A program made the translations under genes and the position numbers. Shown one piece after another: positions 14,374 through 22,487 of a DNA stretch of 36,668 nt. Positions within the stretch are counted from its first letter, which is position 1. The number at the start of each line of letters is the position of its first letter. This DNA comes from a virus: IMG/VR virus record IMGVR_UViG_3300044647_000284, positions 1 through 36,668 of that record; one strand, written 5' to 3'. The notes beneath the pieces were generated by a model that made no database searches, was not told the origin of the DNA, and saw only the letters and a list, made by a program, of their open reading frames with translations.

Positions 14374-15318
14374 ATGGCAGACAAAAAAATCTCCGCGCTA
14401 ACTGGCGCAACTACACCTCTAGCTGGGACAGAAGTTTTGCCGATTGTTCAATCAGGCGCAACTGTTAAAGTAGCAACTGATGATTTAACTGTTCGTAATT
14501 TACGCGCTGCGGCAACAACAGGCATTTTGCAAGTGTCTGGGCCAACAACAGGCACTACAAGAACTGTGACAGTGCCGGATGCAAACTTTACAGCCGCCAG
14601 AACGGACGCGGCGCAATCGTTTACGGGCGACCAAACAATTTCTGGGGGGACGCCTGGATTAACTTCTGGCAGTAGTCAATTAAATATATTTTCGACAGAT
14701 GCTATAAGCGCAGACAAGGGTGGAAGAATATCTTTTGGCGGCGTAAGCGGCGCAGTAGGATTTGACCCTTATGGATTCTGTGCAATAGCAGGGTTAAAAG
14801 ATAACGCAACAGCGTCAAATTTTTCTGGCTATCTGACATTCTCTACATCTACATCTGGCGGCACTGTTACAGAGCGCCAGCGCATATCCTCTACTGGCAT
14901 TGTTACCATGAGTGCTTATGGTGCTGGTGCGGCAACATTTTCGGCGGCGGGTGTAATTTCGTCTGTTTCTGATGAAACGTGGAAAATTAAAGATGGCGTC
15001 CCCGTTGACGCCGATTCCATGCTTATGAAATTAAAGCCAGGATACTGGTACTACAACGATGAGAAAAAACAAATTTTTGGGGCTGAAAGGCAATTGGGTT
15101 TTTACGCACAAAACGTAAATGCTGCCATCGGCCCTGAAGCCGCACCTGTTCCCGAAACAACAATTGAAACAACAAACGATGGCGCAGAAATTTCCACAAC
15201 AAAACCGTGGGGTTATTATGACCGTTCGGTTTTAGCGGTGGTTGTCATATCTTTACAAAAAGCACTTGTAACTATTGAATCCCTAACCGAGCGCATTAAT
15301 GCTCTTGAATCACGTTAG
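14374..15318 (+). CDS. Tail fibre with C-terminal S74 intramolecular chaperone
   Basis: The first 190 residues are low-complexity, Thr/Ser/Gly-rich fibre sequence. The C-terminal 115 residues form an S74-type (endosialidase-like) chaperone that folds the trimer and then cuts itself off. The expected Ser-Lys dyad is S199 and K204 in SDETWK, followed by KLKPGYWYYND, the FYAQNV box and a C-terminal coiled coil (LAVVVISLQKALVTIESL). Cleavage just before S199 is predicted from the family mechanism. GAGGT precedes ATG. Confidence 0.86.
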   Translation: MADKKISALTGATTPLAGTEVLPIVQSGATVKVATDDLTVRNLRAAATTGILQVSGPTTGTTRTVTVPDANFTAARTDAAQSFTGDQTISGGTPGLTSGSSQLNIFSTDAISADKGGRISFGGVSGAVGFDPYGFCAIAGLKDNATASNFSGYLTFSTSTSGGTVTERQRISSTGIVTMSAYGAGAATFSAAGVISSVSDETWKIKDGVPVDADSMLMKLKPGYWYYNDEKKQIFGAERQLGFYAQNVNAAIGPEAAPVPETTIETTNDGAEISTTKPWGYYDRSVLAVVVISLQKALVTIESLTERINALESR

Positions 15319-15332
15319 CCTAAAGGAAAATC

Positions 15333-16721
15333 ATGGCGCTCACAAAAACTTCATTTTCAATGATCCAGCAAGGAAAGCAATTTAACAATGCTTTGGACTT
15401 TGGGGTTGTTGGTGACGGCGCAACCAACGACACGTCCGCTTTACAGGCCGCAATAAATGCCAGCACGGGCGGCGTATTGTATTTGCCCGCCGGTGTTTAT
15501 CTTTGTTCAACGCTATCATTGGTTGCCAACCTTACACTTGTTGGCGCCGGACAAAACAACACAATCATTTGTTCAAACGGAACAAATGTGGGAAGTTTTG
15601 TATCAGGCACTTCAACAAACAATGTAACAGTGCAAGATTTGCAAATTGACTTTGCAGATATATCTTCAGTTTCAGCCACTTCTGCATTTGGTTTTTTAAA
15701 CAGTAATTTTGTGGCGATACGAAATTGCAAAGTGGTCAAATTTAACAAACTTGGAATTGGTTTTAATTCCTGCCGTTATTTTTGGGTTCAAGATTGTTAC
15801 ATTGAACGCACAACACCTGATGCCCAAGGTGTTAACGAATGTATTTTAACAACTGAAACAGGTTCACAAACTAATCAGTATGGGTGGATTCAAAACAATG
15901 TGCTTGTAAATTCGGGGACAATATTGCAAGGCGGGTATTTATTTATAGATAACAATACAATTTCTAACTGGAGATACGGCGCAGGCATTGGTATAGCACA
16001 AACAGCATCTACTGCGTTTAATATATTATCTGGAAATCATATTTTTGGAAACTACACAGGTGTGGACAGTGATGGTTTTTCTGTAAAAGGTATTGAGTGT
16101 TGGGGTAGTTCCAACCGAATTTGCAACAATATTATCCACGGCGCTAGTGGGCCAGGCATATTTATTGGTGGGCAAAATTCTATACTTGAAGGCAATATTA
16201 TATATGACAACAATACCTACACCACAGAAACGCCATCTGGCGGGATTACACTTGCCTATTCAACTGCTACTTATAACGCCAATAATTCTGTATTGGTAGG
16301 AAATCGTTGCTTTGATAATGCGGGTGCTTCGGGCACTCAACAATATGGAATAGTAGTTGGGGCAAGTATTTCTAACGCCTATATGGGCGTAAATAATTTA
16401 GACGGAAATAAGTTAGGTCAAGTATTAAATTCATCAACTAACGCCAATAGTTATATTGGGCCATTTTATGCTTCTACTGCTACTGCAACACTAGGAACTA
16501 TTACAAATGGCGCTTCTAATACCGCGTCAATCACAGTGCCAAATGCAGTGCTCGGAAATACAGTAACTGCGTCTTGCAGCGTTGATTTGCAAGGGATGAC
16601 AATATCAGGCTATGTAAACGCCGCAAACAATGTTACTGTTGTTGTAACAAATAACACCGGATCATCTAAAACTTTAGCGTCTGCTGTTTTTAGAGCCGTT
16701 GCTTCGCCTACGCTTGTTTAA
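15333..16721 (+). CDS. Right-handed beta-helix tailspike, probable polysaccharide depolymerase
   Basis: Residues about 18-60 hold the typical start of pectate-lyase-like phage spikes (DFGVVGDGATNDTSALQAAI, then GGVLYLPAGVY). A long run of Asn/Ile/Gly-rich rungs (about 60-360) follows, consistent with a parallel beta helix; the last 80 residues form a separate beta domain. Such proteins bind and often cleave capsule or O-antigen. Catalytic residues cannot be assigned by eye. Low GC suggests separate acquisition. AAGGAAAA precedes ATG. Confidence 0.86.
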   Translation: MALTKTSFSMIQQGKQFNNALDFGVVGDGATNDTSALQAAINASTGGVLYLPAGVYLCSTLSLVANLTLVGAGQNNTIICSNGTNVGSFVSGTSTNNVTVQDLQIDFADISSVSATSAFGFLNSNFVAIRNCKVVKFNKLGIGFNSCRYFWVQDCYIERTTPDAQGVNECILTTETGSQTNQYGWIQNNVLVNSGTILQGGYLFIDNNTISNWRYGAGIGIAQTASTAFNILSGNHIFGNYTGVDSDGFSVKGIECWGSSNRICNNIIHGASGPGIFIGGQNSILEGNIIYDNNTYTTETPSGGITLAYSTATYNANNSVLVGNRCFDNAGASGTQQYGIVVGASISNAYMGVNNLDGNKLGQVLNSSTNANSYIGPFYASTATATLGTITNGASNTASITVPNAVLGNTVTASCSVDLQGMTISGYVNAANNVTVVVTNNTGSSKTLASAVFRAVASPTLV

Positions 16722-16736
16722 GTCAAAGGAAACATC

Positions 16737-17090
16737 ATGGAATACAACTGGGTCATTGATAAAGTTCAAGTGGCCGAAGACAATCTTATTGTTAAGGCTG
16801 AATTGACGGTTACGGGTACTGATGGCGATAAATCTGCATCTGCCGCTTATTCCCGCACATTTACCCGTGGGGATAGTTTTGTGCCATACGAATTCTTAAC
16901 TGAACAGCAAGTTTTAGCGTGGTGTTTTGCGCCCGAAACTATTACTTTGGTGGGGACAAATGGCGCAGAACAAACCATTACCAAGCACCTAAAAGATGAA
17001 GGTGAAGCGCAAGTAGCGGGGCAAATTGAACGCCAATTAGCGCAAGAAAAAATTGAGCCTGCTTTACCGTGGGCCAAAATTCCAGCATAA
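16737..17090 (+). CDS. Phage protein of unknown function (DUF7936-like), 117 aa
   Basis: The N-terminal half is a beta-sandwich-like segment (YNWVIDKVQVAEDNLIVKAE, then LTVTGTDGDK). Next comes the pattern FVPYEFLTEQQVLAWCF, and the C-terminal amphipathic helix (QVAGQIERQLAQEK) ends in PALPWA. I associate this with a widespread uncharacterised phage family (DUF7936-type, from memory). Its place directly after the tailspike suggests a fibre- or tail-associated role. AAGGAAA precedes ATG. Confidence 0.75.
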   Translation: MEYNWVIDKVQVAEDNLIVKAELTVTGTDGDKSASAAYSRTFTRGDSFVPYEFLTEQQVLAWCFAPETITLVGTNGAEQTITKHLKDEGEAQVAGQIERQLAQEKIEPALPWAKIPA

Positions 17091-17142
17091 TGCTGACAAA
17101 ACCGTATCGGCCAGGTTGACCGAGGAATCCAAGGATTCATAA

Positions 17143-17913
17143 ATGTTAGAAGAAGTACCAGCGGAGTCACTACCCGTGCCAGAACAGGAAGCAACGGCTG
17201 CGCCTGCGACTGATGTTCAAACGCCGGAAACGCCAGAAGCAGTAGCCAAGACATTCTCGCAAGAGGAACTTGATGCAGCAATTGGCAAACGCCTTGCAAG
17301 AGAGCAACGTAAGTGGGAACGAGATCAAGCACAGCGTCAGTCTGAACAACAGACGTTGAGGGCCGCACCAACAGCATCCGCTGATCAGTTTGAGTCTACC
17401 GAAGCGTACACGGAAGCGTTGGCGCTACAAAAGGCTGAAGAACTGATTGCAAAGCGTGAAGCTGCCAAGCAGCACTCTGCTATTCTCGAAAGCTATCAGG
17501 AGCGCGAAGAAGCAGCGCGGGACAAGTACGATGACTTTGAACAAGTCGCCTACAACCCAAAACTGCCGATCACGAACGTGATGGCTGAAACGATCCAGTC
17601 TTCGGACATTGGGCCTGAGATAGCTTACTATCTCGGCGCTAACCCCAAAGACGCGGAACGCATCGCACGTATGACGCCACTCAGTCAGGCGAAAGAGATT
17701 GGAAAGATTGAGGCCAAATTGGCCGCAGAACCTCCGGTCAAACGAACAACGTCAGCGCCAACGCCGATTTCACCTGTTACCGCCCGAGCCACTGGTTCGC
17801 CAGCACTTGACACTACAGACCCACGCTCTATCAAGAGCATGACGGCCTCGCAGTGGATTGAAGCTGATAGGGCACGCCAGATGAAAAAGCTCGAAGCACA
17901 ACGTCTCCGCTAA
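17143..17913 (+). CDS. Scaffolding protein
   Basis: Internal scaffold that guides coat assembly and leaves before DNA packaging. Supported by its place immediately before the coat gene and by composition: an acidic, Pro/Ala-rich N-terminus, a long charged helical middle (about 60-170, e.g. EELDAAIGKRLAREQRKW) and a short basic C-terminal helix (MTASQWIEADRARQMKKLEA) like the coat-binding helix of P22 gp8. It has 256 residues; P22 gp8 has 303. Shine-Dalgarno AAGGA precedes ATG. Confidence 0.88.
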   Translation: MLEEVPAESLPVPEQEATAAPATDVQTPETPEAVAKTFSQEELDAAIGKRLAREQRKWERDQAQRQSEQQTLRAAPTASADQFESTEAYTEALALQKAEELIAKREAAKQHSAILESYQEREEAARDKYDDFEQVAYNPKLPITNVMAETIQSSDIGPEIAYYLGANPKDAERIARMTPLSQAKEIGKIEAKLAAEPPVKRTTSAPTPISPVTARATGSPALDTTDPRSIKSMTASQWIEADRARQMKKLEAQRLR

Positions 17914-17934
17914 CTTTTTTTAGGAAATTTACAA

Positions 17935-19146
17935 ATGTCAAACTCGATTCTTACCATCGACATGATCACACGGAAAGCTCTCGAAATCCTTGAGAACAAC
18001 CTTGTGCTCACCCGCAACGTCAATCGCCAGTACGACGACAGCTTTGCTGTTGAAGGCGCTAAGATTGGCTCCACCCTGCGTATCCGTCTGCCTGACCGCG
18101 CTCTGGTTACTGACGGTGCCGCCCTGCAAGTTCAAGACGACAACGAGCAGTTCACCACCCTGACTGTCGCCAACCAAAAGCACATCGGCGTCAACTTCAC
18201 ATCGGCTGAACTGACCATGCAATTGGACGACTTCGCAGAGCGTGTTCTCAAGCCGCGTATTAGCCAGTTGGCCTCCAGCATTGATGCTGACGTTGCCAAT
18301 GCGTACAAAACCATCGGTAACACCGTTGGCACGCCTGGCACCACTCCTTCGACTTCGCTGGTGCTGCTCCAAGCCCAACAGAAGCTGAACGAGAACGCTG
18401 CTGTGATGAACCCACGCTACGCTACCGTGAACCCCGCGGCCAACGCTGGTCTGGTTGAAGGTATGAAAGGTCTGTTCAATCCGACCGACACTATCTCCAA
18501 GCAGTTCAAGAACGGCATGATGGGCACTGGCGTGCTGGGCTTTGACGAGATCAACATGTCTCAGTCGATCAAGCAGCACACCACTGGCTCACGTAGCGCA
18601 AGCGCTTCCACACTGGTTAAGACCCCAGGCGTTACTGCCGAAGGCGCTTCTACCATTCTGCTGGAACAAGGCTCTGTGTCTACCACCATCAAAGCTGGTG
18701 ACGTGTTCACAGTCAGTGCTTGCAATGCTGTCAACCCACAAACCCGTGAGTCTACTGGTTCGCTGTTCCAGTTCGTTGCTTTGGCTGATGCCACCGCTTC
18801 GTCCGGCACTTGGACTGTGACTGTTGCTCCGATGTACTCGGCCAACCACGCTCTGGCTACTGTGGATGTGCTGCCTGCAACTGGCGCAACTGTGACCTTC
18901 GTGGGCGCGGCTTCTACTCAGTACGCTCAGAACTTGGTCTACCACAAGGATGCCATCACGTTCGCCACTGCTGACCTGTTGCTGCCACAAGGCGTTGACA
19001 TGGCTGCACGTGCCGTTCACAACGGTATCAGCTTGCGCGTTGTTCGTCAGTACGACATCAACAACGACCGTATGCCTTGCCGTATTGACGTTCTGTATGG
19101 TTTCAGTACCATCCGTCCACAAATGGCCTGCCGCATCTGGGGCTAA
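17935..19146 (+). CDS. Major coat protein, P22 gp5-like
   Basis: Main capsid shell protein. The start ILTIDMITRKALEILENNLV and the following VNRQYDDSF...GSTLRIRLPDR are typical of the P22-type coat (HK97 fold), and the end GISLRVVRQYDINNDRMPCR...DVLYG fits the same family. Residues about 220-330 form a Thr/Ala-rich beta domain comparable to the P22 insertion domain. Length 403 versus 430 in P22. Codon choice is visibly more biased than in neighbours, as expected for the most abundant protein. AGGAAA precedes ATG, and a strong terminator follows. Confidence 0.94.
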   Translation: MSNSILTIDMITRKALEILENNLVLTRNVNRQYDDSFAVEGAKIGSTLRIRLPDRALVTDGAALQVQDDNEQFTTLTVANQKHIGVNFTSAELTMQLDDFAERVLKPRISQLASSIDADVANAYKTIGNTVGTPGTTPSTSLVLLQAQQKLNENAAVMNPRYATVNPAANAGLVEGMKGLFNPTDTISKQFKNGMMGTGVLGFDEINMSQSIKQHTTGSRSASASTLVKTPGVTAEGASTILLEQGSVSTTIKAGDVFTVSACNAVNPQTRESTGSLFQFVALADATASSGTWTVTVAPMYSANHALATVDVLPATGATVTFVGAASTQYAQNLVYHKDAITFATADLLLPQGVDMAARAVHNGISLRVVRQYDINNDRMPCRIDVLYGFSTIRPQMACRIWG

Positions 19147-19153
19147 ACCTAAT

Positions 19154-19174
19154 GCCCCTTCGGGGGCGTTTTTT
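19154..19174 (+). terminator. Intrinsic terminator with TTCG loop after coat gene
   Basis: GCCCC-TTCG-GGGGC stem-loop followed by G and six T, a few bases after the coat stop. It is the first of three similar terminators after successive genes and probably trims read-through from the coat gene. Confidence 0.9.
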
Positions 19175-19197
19175 AAATTTTTTTTAAGGAAATTATC

Positions 19198-19599
19198 ATG
19201 GCTCTTCCTAATGGCGCTGGTGGCTACCAGCTTGGTGACGGCAATATCGGTGAAGCTGTTCTGTCGGTTCAAGGCGCTCCTACTGCCGTGGCTGCTGCCG
19301 CGACAATGACGGCTGCTGAACTGTCTAATGGCTTGTTTGTGTTCAACGGCGCTGCCGGTAATCTGACTTTGCCCACCGTGGCACTGGTAGAAGCCGACAT
19401 CACAGCCGCGTCAAAAGTCAACGCCTCTCTTGACTTCATCATCATCAATATTGATGCTTCCGGTTCTGATTCAGTCACTTTGGCTGCTGGTACTGGTTGG
19501 ACAATTGTTGGTGTTGCTGCGGTAGCGGTTAATACTTCTGCCCAGTTCCGCGCCCGTAAAACCGGCGATGGCACTTGGACTGCATACCGCATTGCCTAA
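19198..19599 (+). CDS. Putative capsid decoration or head fibre protein, 133 aa
   Basis: A beta-rich, Ala/Thr/Val-rich protein. It has a pattern common in phage surface proteins: T.AELSNGLFVFNGAAGNLTLPT, a middle IINIDASGSDSVTLAAGTGW, and the ending FRARKTGDGTWTAYRIA. Placement directly after the coat gene and its own terminators suggest an abundant virion component, perhaps a decoration protein. Function is inferred from context. AAGGAAA precedes ATG. Confidence 0.78.
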   Translation: MALPNGAGGYQLGDGNIGEAVLSVQGAPTAVAAAATMTAAELSNGLFVFNGAAGNLTLPTVALVEADITAASKVNASLDFIIINIDASGSDSVTLAAGTGWTIVGVAAVAVNTSAQFRARKTGDGTWTAYRIA

Positions 19600-19606
19600 A
19601 CCAAAT

Positions 19607-19626
19607 GGGGCTTCGGCCCCGTTTTT
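19607..19626 (+). terminator. Intrinsic terminator with TTCG loop
   Basis: GGGGC-TTCG-GCCCC stem followed by G and five T, directly after the 133-aa gene and before the Shine-Dalgarno of the next. Second of the three-terminator series. Confidence 0.88.
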
Positions 19627-19637
19627 AAGGAAACACC

Positions 19638-20102
19638 ATGCCAAATACTAAAGCTGTAGGCGTTGCGTATAGCGACCCTGAATTTGATAGCGTAACCGTT
19701 ACCGGCGCGTCAGCGTTGCAAGCGGTAACCGCTACGACCATAACTGCTACGACCATGACCGGTAATTCAACCGGCACTTCAACCGGCGCCATTCGCCTTC
19801 CTGTTGCTGCTGTTGCGGCGGCTGGCAGTACTCAAGGCAATGCTGCTGCACTAGCTGAGGGTATCAATGTCGTTTCGGCGGCGGATGGCACCAAAGGCGT
19901 AATTTTGCCTACAGCGGTAGCTGGTATGGTAATTATTGTTAAAAACACCGCTGCCGGCGCGCTGAATATTTATCCCGCCACTGGCGGGGCAATCAATGCA
20001 GTTGCGGCCAACGGTGCGTATAGCATTACAAACCTTACCAGTTCGTTGTTGGTGGCATCTTCCACCACCCAATGGTATTCTGTTCCATTGGTAGCATCCT
20101 AA
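19638..20102 (+). CDS. Putative virion surface protein, 154 aa
   Basis: The N-terminus NTKAVGVAYSDPEF nearly repeats that of the protein at 10306. A Thr/Ala-rich low-complexity stretch (about 20-65) follows, then a beta domain with GVILPTAVAGMVIIVKNTAA, LNIYPATGGAIN and WYSVPLVAS, a pattern seen in phage head-fibre and decoration proteins from memory. The shared N-terminal peptide with otherwise different bodies suggests two surface proteins using the same anchoring tag. AAGGAAA precedes ATG. Confidence 0.78.
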   Translation: MPNTKAVGVAYSDPEFDSVTVTGASALQAVTATTITATTMTGNSTGTSTGAIRLPVAAVAAAGSTQGNAAALAEGINVVSAADGTKGVILPTAVAGMVIIVKNTAAGALNIYPATGGAINAVAANGAYSITNLTSSLLVASSTTQWYSVPLVAS

Positions 20103-20110
20103 CTAAAAAG

Positions 20111-20133
20111 CGGGGGCTTCGGCTCCCGTTTTC
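20111..20133 (+). terminator. Intrinsic terminator with TTCG loop
   Basis: CGGGGGC-TTCG-GCTCCCG (one G-T pair) followed by TTTTCTT. It ends only a few bases before the next ATG (20136), which lacks a normal Shine-Dalgarno. Third in the series; the hairpin may also influence initiation of the following gene. Confidence 0.82.
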
Positions 20134-20135
20134 TT

Positions 20136-20327
20136 ATGAACATTTATCTTCAGCATCCCGTCCACGGGGCCAAAGTTGCCACGATGGAACTTGAAGCCGT
20201 GTTTGATGAAACAAACGGCTGGACACGCTACAATCCAGAAGCACCCACATCAGAACCTGAAGTAGTGGTGAACGCGCTAGAAGTTAAGCGCAAATACACA
20301 CGTAAGGCTGTAGCCGAAGGAGTCTGA
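20136..20327 (+). CDS. Hypothetical protein, 63 aa
   Basis: Starts MNIYLQHPVHGAKVATMELE, continues through an acidic and proline-rich middle, and ends in a basic KRKYTRK segment. I recall similar short proteins beside coat genes in other phages; no function is known. No Shine-Dalgarno is visible because the preceding terminator hairpin occupies that space, so expression may depend on read-through. Confidence 0.72.
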   Translation: MNIYLQHPVHGAKVATMELEAVFDETNGWTRYNPEAPTSEPEVVVNALEVKRKYTRKAVAEGV

Positions 20328-20328
20328 G

Positions 20329-21045
20329 ATGGCCGTTTACACTGCTGGCGATCAAATCAATCGGGCACTTCGTTTGCTCGGCGTGCTGGCCGAAGGTGAG
20401 ACGACCTCTGCATCAGTGTCGCAAGACAGTCTGATGGCGATGAATCAGATGATCGACTCATGGAACACTGAGCGTCTCTCGGTGTTCAGCACTCAAGATC
20501 AAATCTTTACCTGGCCCGCAGGGCAAATTACGCGCACGCTTGGCCCTTCGGGCGACTTTATTGGCCTGCGGCCCGTGTTGTTGGATGAGGCGACTTACTT
20601 TCGTGACCCTGGCACCAACGTGTCGTTTGGCATCAAGTTCATCAACCAGCAACAGTACAACGGGATCGCCGTTAAAACCGTAACATCAACGTACCCACAA
20701 GTCATTTTTGTAAACATGACTTACCCAGACGTTACGATGTCCATCTATCCGCGCCCCACACGCGACTTGGAATGGCACTTTGTCTCGGTGCAAGAACTAA
20801 GCAATCCCGCCACCTTGGCGACTGACTTGTTTTTCCCGCCAGGCTACTTGCGGGCGTTCACTTACAACTTGGCAATGGAAATAGCGCCTGAGTTTGGCGT
20901 TGAGCCAAGCCCCCAAGTCCAGCGCATTGCCATGACCAGCAAGCGCAACTTGAAACGCATCAACAACCCTGACGATGTGATGTCGATGCCATATGCCATC
21001 GTAGCGACTCGGCAGCGCTTTAACATCTATGCTGGCAACTACTGA
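20329..21045 (+). CDS. P22 gp4-like tail accessory / head-tail adaptor
   Basis: Adaptor that binds the portal and starts tail assembly. The pattern begins TAGDQINRALRLLGV, then the D.L..MN.MIDSWNTERL helix region typical of P22 gp4-type head-closure proteins, and later PRPTRDLEWHF and the ending NPDDVMSMPYA. At 238 residues it is longer than P22 gp4 (166). Its place directly before the gp10-like gene matches P22 order. The stop overlaps the next start as TGATG. Confidence 0.87.
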   Translation: MAVYTAGDQINRALRLLGVLAEGETTSASVSQDSLMAMNQMIDSWNTERLSVFSTQDQIFTWPAGQITRTLGPSGDFIGLRPVLLDEATYFRDPGTNVSFGIKFINQQQYNGIAVKTVTSTYPQVIFVNMTYPDVTMSIYPRPTRDLEWHFVSVQELSNPATLATDLFFPPGYLRAFTYNLAMEIAPEFGVEPSPQVQRIAMTSKRNLKRINNPDDVMSMPYAIVATRQRFNIYAGNY

Positions 21046-22487
21046 TGAAAACGCCGATTCTTGGCTCCAGCTATGTGGCCCGCAGCATCAACGCTGCGGA
21101 CAACCGCATGGTCAATCTGTTTCCCGAAGTCATCCCAGAAGGCGGCAAAGAGGCTGGGTTTCTTAACCGTGCGCCAGGGTTACAGTTTCAACAGACCATA
21201 GGCACCGGCCCTATTCGCGGCCTGTGGGCGCACCAGACCAACGGCAGCGACTTCTATGTCGTGTCGGGCAATGAATTTTACAAAGTCACTGGCTTGACCG
21301 CTACGCCCACATTGTTAGGCACCGTGGCCGGCACCGGCCCTGTGTCCATTGCAGACAACGGCACGCAATTGTTCATTGCGGCCAATGGGCCAAGTTACAT
21401 CTACAACGAAACCACCAACGTATTTGCCCAGATCACCGACCCTGACTTTGCCGGCGCGGTAACCGTGGCCTACCTTGACGGCTACTTTGTCTTCAACCAG
21501 CCTGACAGCCAGATTATCTGGGTGTCGCAGTTGCTAGATGGCACATCCGTTGACCCGCTGGACTTTGCAAGCGCTGAAGGCTCTCCAGACGGCGTGGTGG
21601 GCCTTATTGCCGACCACCGCGAACTGTGGGTGTTTGGCACTGATTCAGTTGAAGTTTGGTACGACTCTGGCGCGGCTGACTTCCCTTTGCAGCGCATCCA
21701 AGGCGCGTTTAACGAGATTGGCTGCGTGTCGGCGTACACCATCGCCAAGATGGACAACGGCCTGTTCTGGCTAGGCACAGACGCCCGTGGGCAAGGCATC
21801 GTCTACCGCGCCAACGGCTATACTGGTGTTCGCATTTCAACCCATGCGGTAGAGTACGCCATTGCTCAGTACGGCAATATTTCGGACGCGATTGCTTACA
21901 CCTACCAGCAAGAAGGCCACGCTTTTTATGTGTTGACCTTTCCAAGCGGCAACGCCACTTGGGTGTACGACGTAGCCACGCAAGCCTGGCACGAACGCGC
22001 TGGCTTTGTTGATGGCGAATTTATGAGGCACCGCAGCAATTGCCAGTGCAACTTTGGCGGCAACATTATCGTTGGCGACTTTGCAAACGGCAATATCTAC
22101 ACATTTGACTTGGATGTGTACGCTGACAATGGCGACATCCAAAAGTGGCTGCGGTCGTGGCGGGCGCTGCCCACCGGCCAGAACAACCTGAAGCGCACCG
22201 CGCATCACAGCCTGCAACTTGATTGCGAGACGGGCGTGGGGCTAAATACCGGCCAAGGTTCTGACCCCGAAGTCATGTTGCGCTGGTCGGATGACGGCGG
22301 TCACACATGGTCAAACGAACACTGGTCAAAGATCGGCAAAATTGGCGCGTATGGGCACCGAACCTTTTGGCGGCGGCTGGGCATGACCCTAAAGCTGCGC
22401 GATAGGGTCTATGAACTTTCAGGCACTGACCCTAACAAAATAGCGATCATGGGTGCGGAATTGATCATAAGCCCGACCAATGCCTAA
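21045..22487 (+). CDS. P22 gp10-like packaged-DNA stabilisation / tail hub protein
   Basis: Plugs the portal-gp4 channel after packaging. Matches the family by length (480 versus 472 in P22), the start MKTPILGSSYVARSINAADN, the LWVFGTDSVEVWYDSG box, and repeated beta-propeller-like strands (e.g. GLFWLGTDARGQGIVYRANG, ATWVYDVATQAWHERAGF). Coupled to the gp4-like gene by a one-base stop/start overlap and overlapping the following gene by eight bases. Confidence 0.92.
   Translation: MKTPILGSSYVARSINAADNRMVNLFPEVIPEGGKEAGFLNRAPGLQFQQTIGTGPIRGLWAHQTNGSDFYVVSGNEFYKVTGLTATPTLLGTVAGTGPVSIADNGTQLFIAANGPSYIYNETTNVFAQITDPDFAGAVTVAYLDGYFVFNQPDSQIIWVSQLLDGTSVDPLDFASAEGSPDGVVGLIADHRELWVFGTDSVEVWYDSGAADFPLQRIQGAFNEIGCVSAYTIAKMDNGLFWLGTDARGQGIVYRANGYTGVRISTHAVEYAIAQYGNISDAIAYTYQQEGHAFYVLTFPSGNATWVYDVATQAWHERAGFVDGEFMRHRSNCQCNFGGNIIVGDFANGNIYTFDLDVYADNGDIQKWLRSWRALPTGQNNLKRTAHHSLQLDCETGVGLNTGQGSDPEVMLRWSDDGGHTWSNEHWSKIGKIGAYGHRTFWRRLGMTLKLRDRVYELSGTDPNKIAIMGAELIISPTNA

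Noticed and set aside
17938-18579. 213-codon antisense frame inside the coat gene
   Set aside because: A mirror of the strongly biased codon use of the coat gene; no motif or ribosome site.
18589-19272. 227-codon antisense frame across the coat gene end and terminator
   Set aside because: It crosses the coat terminator and lies opposite two real genes; no recognisable domain.
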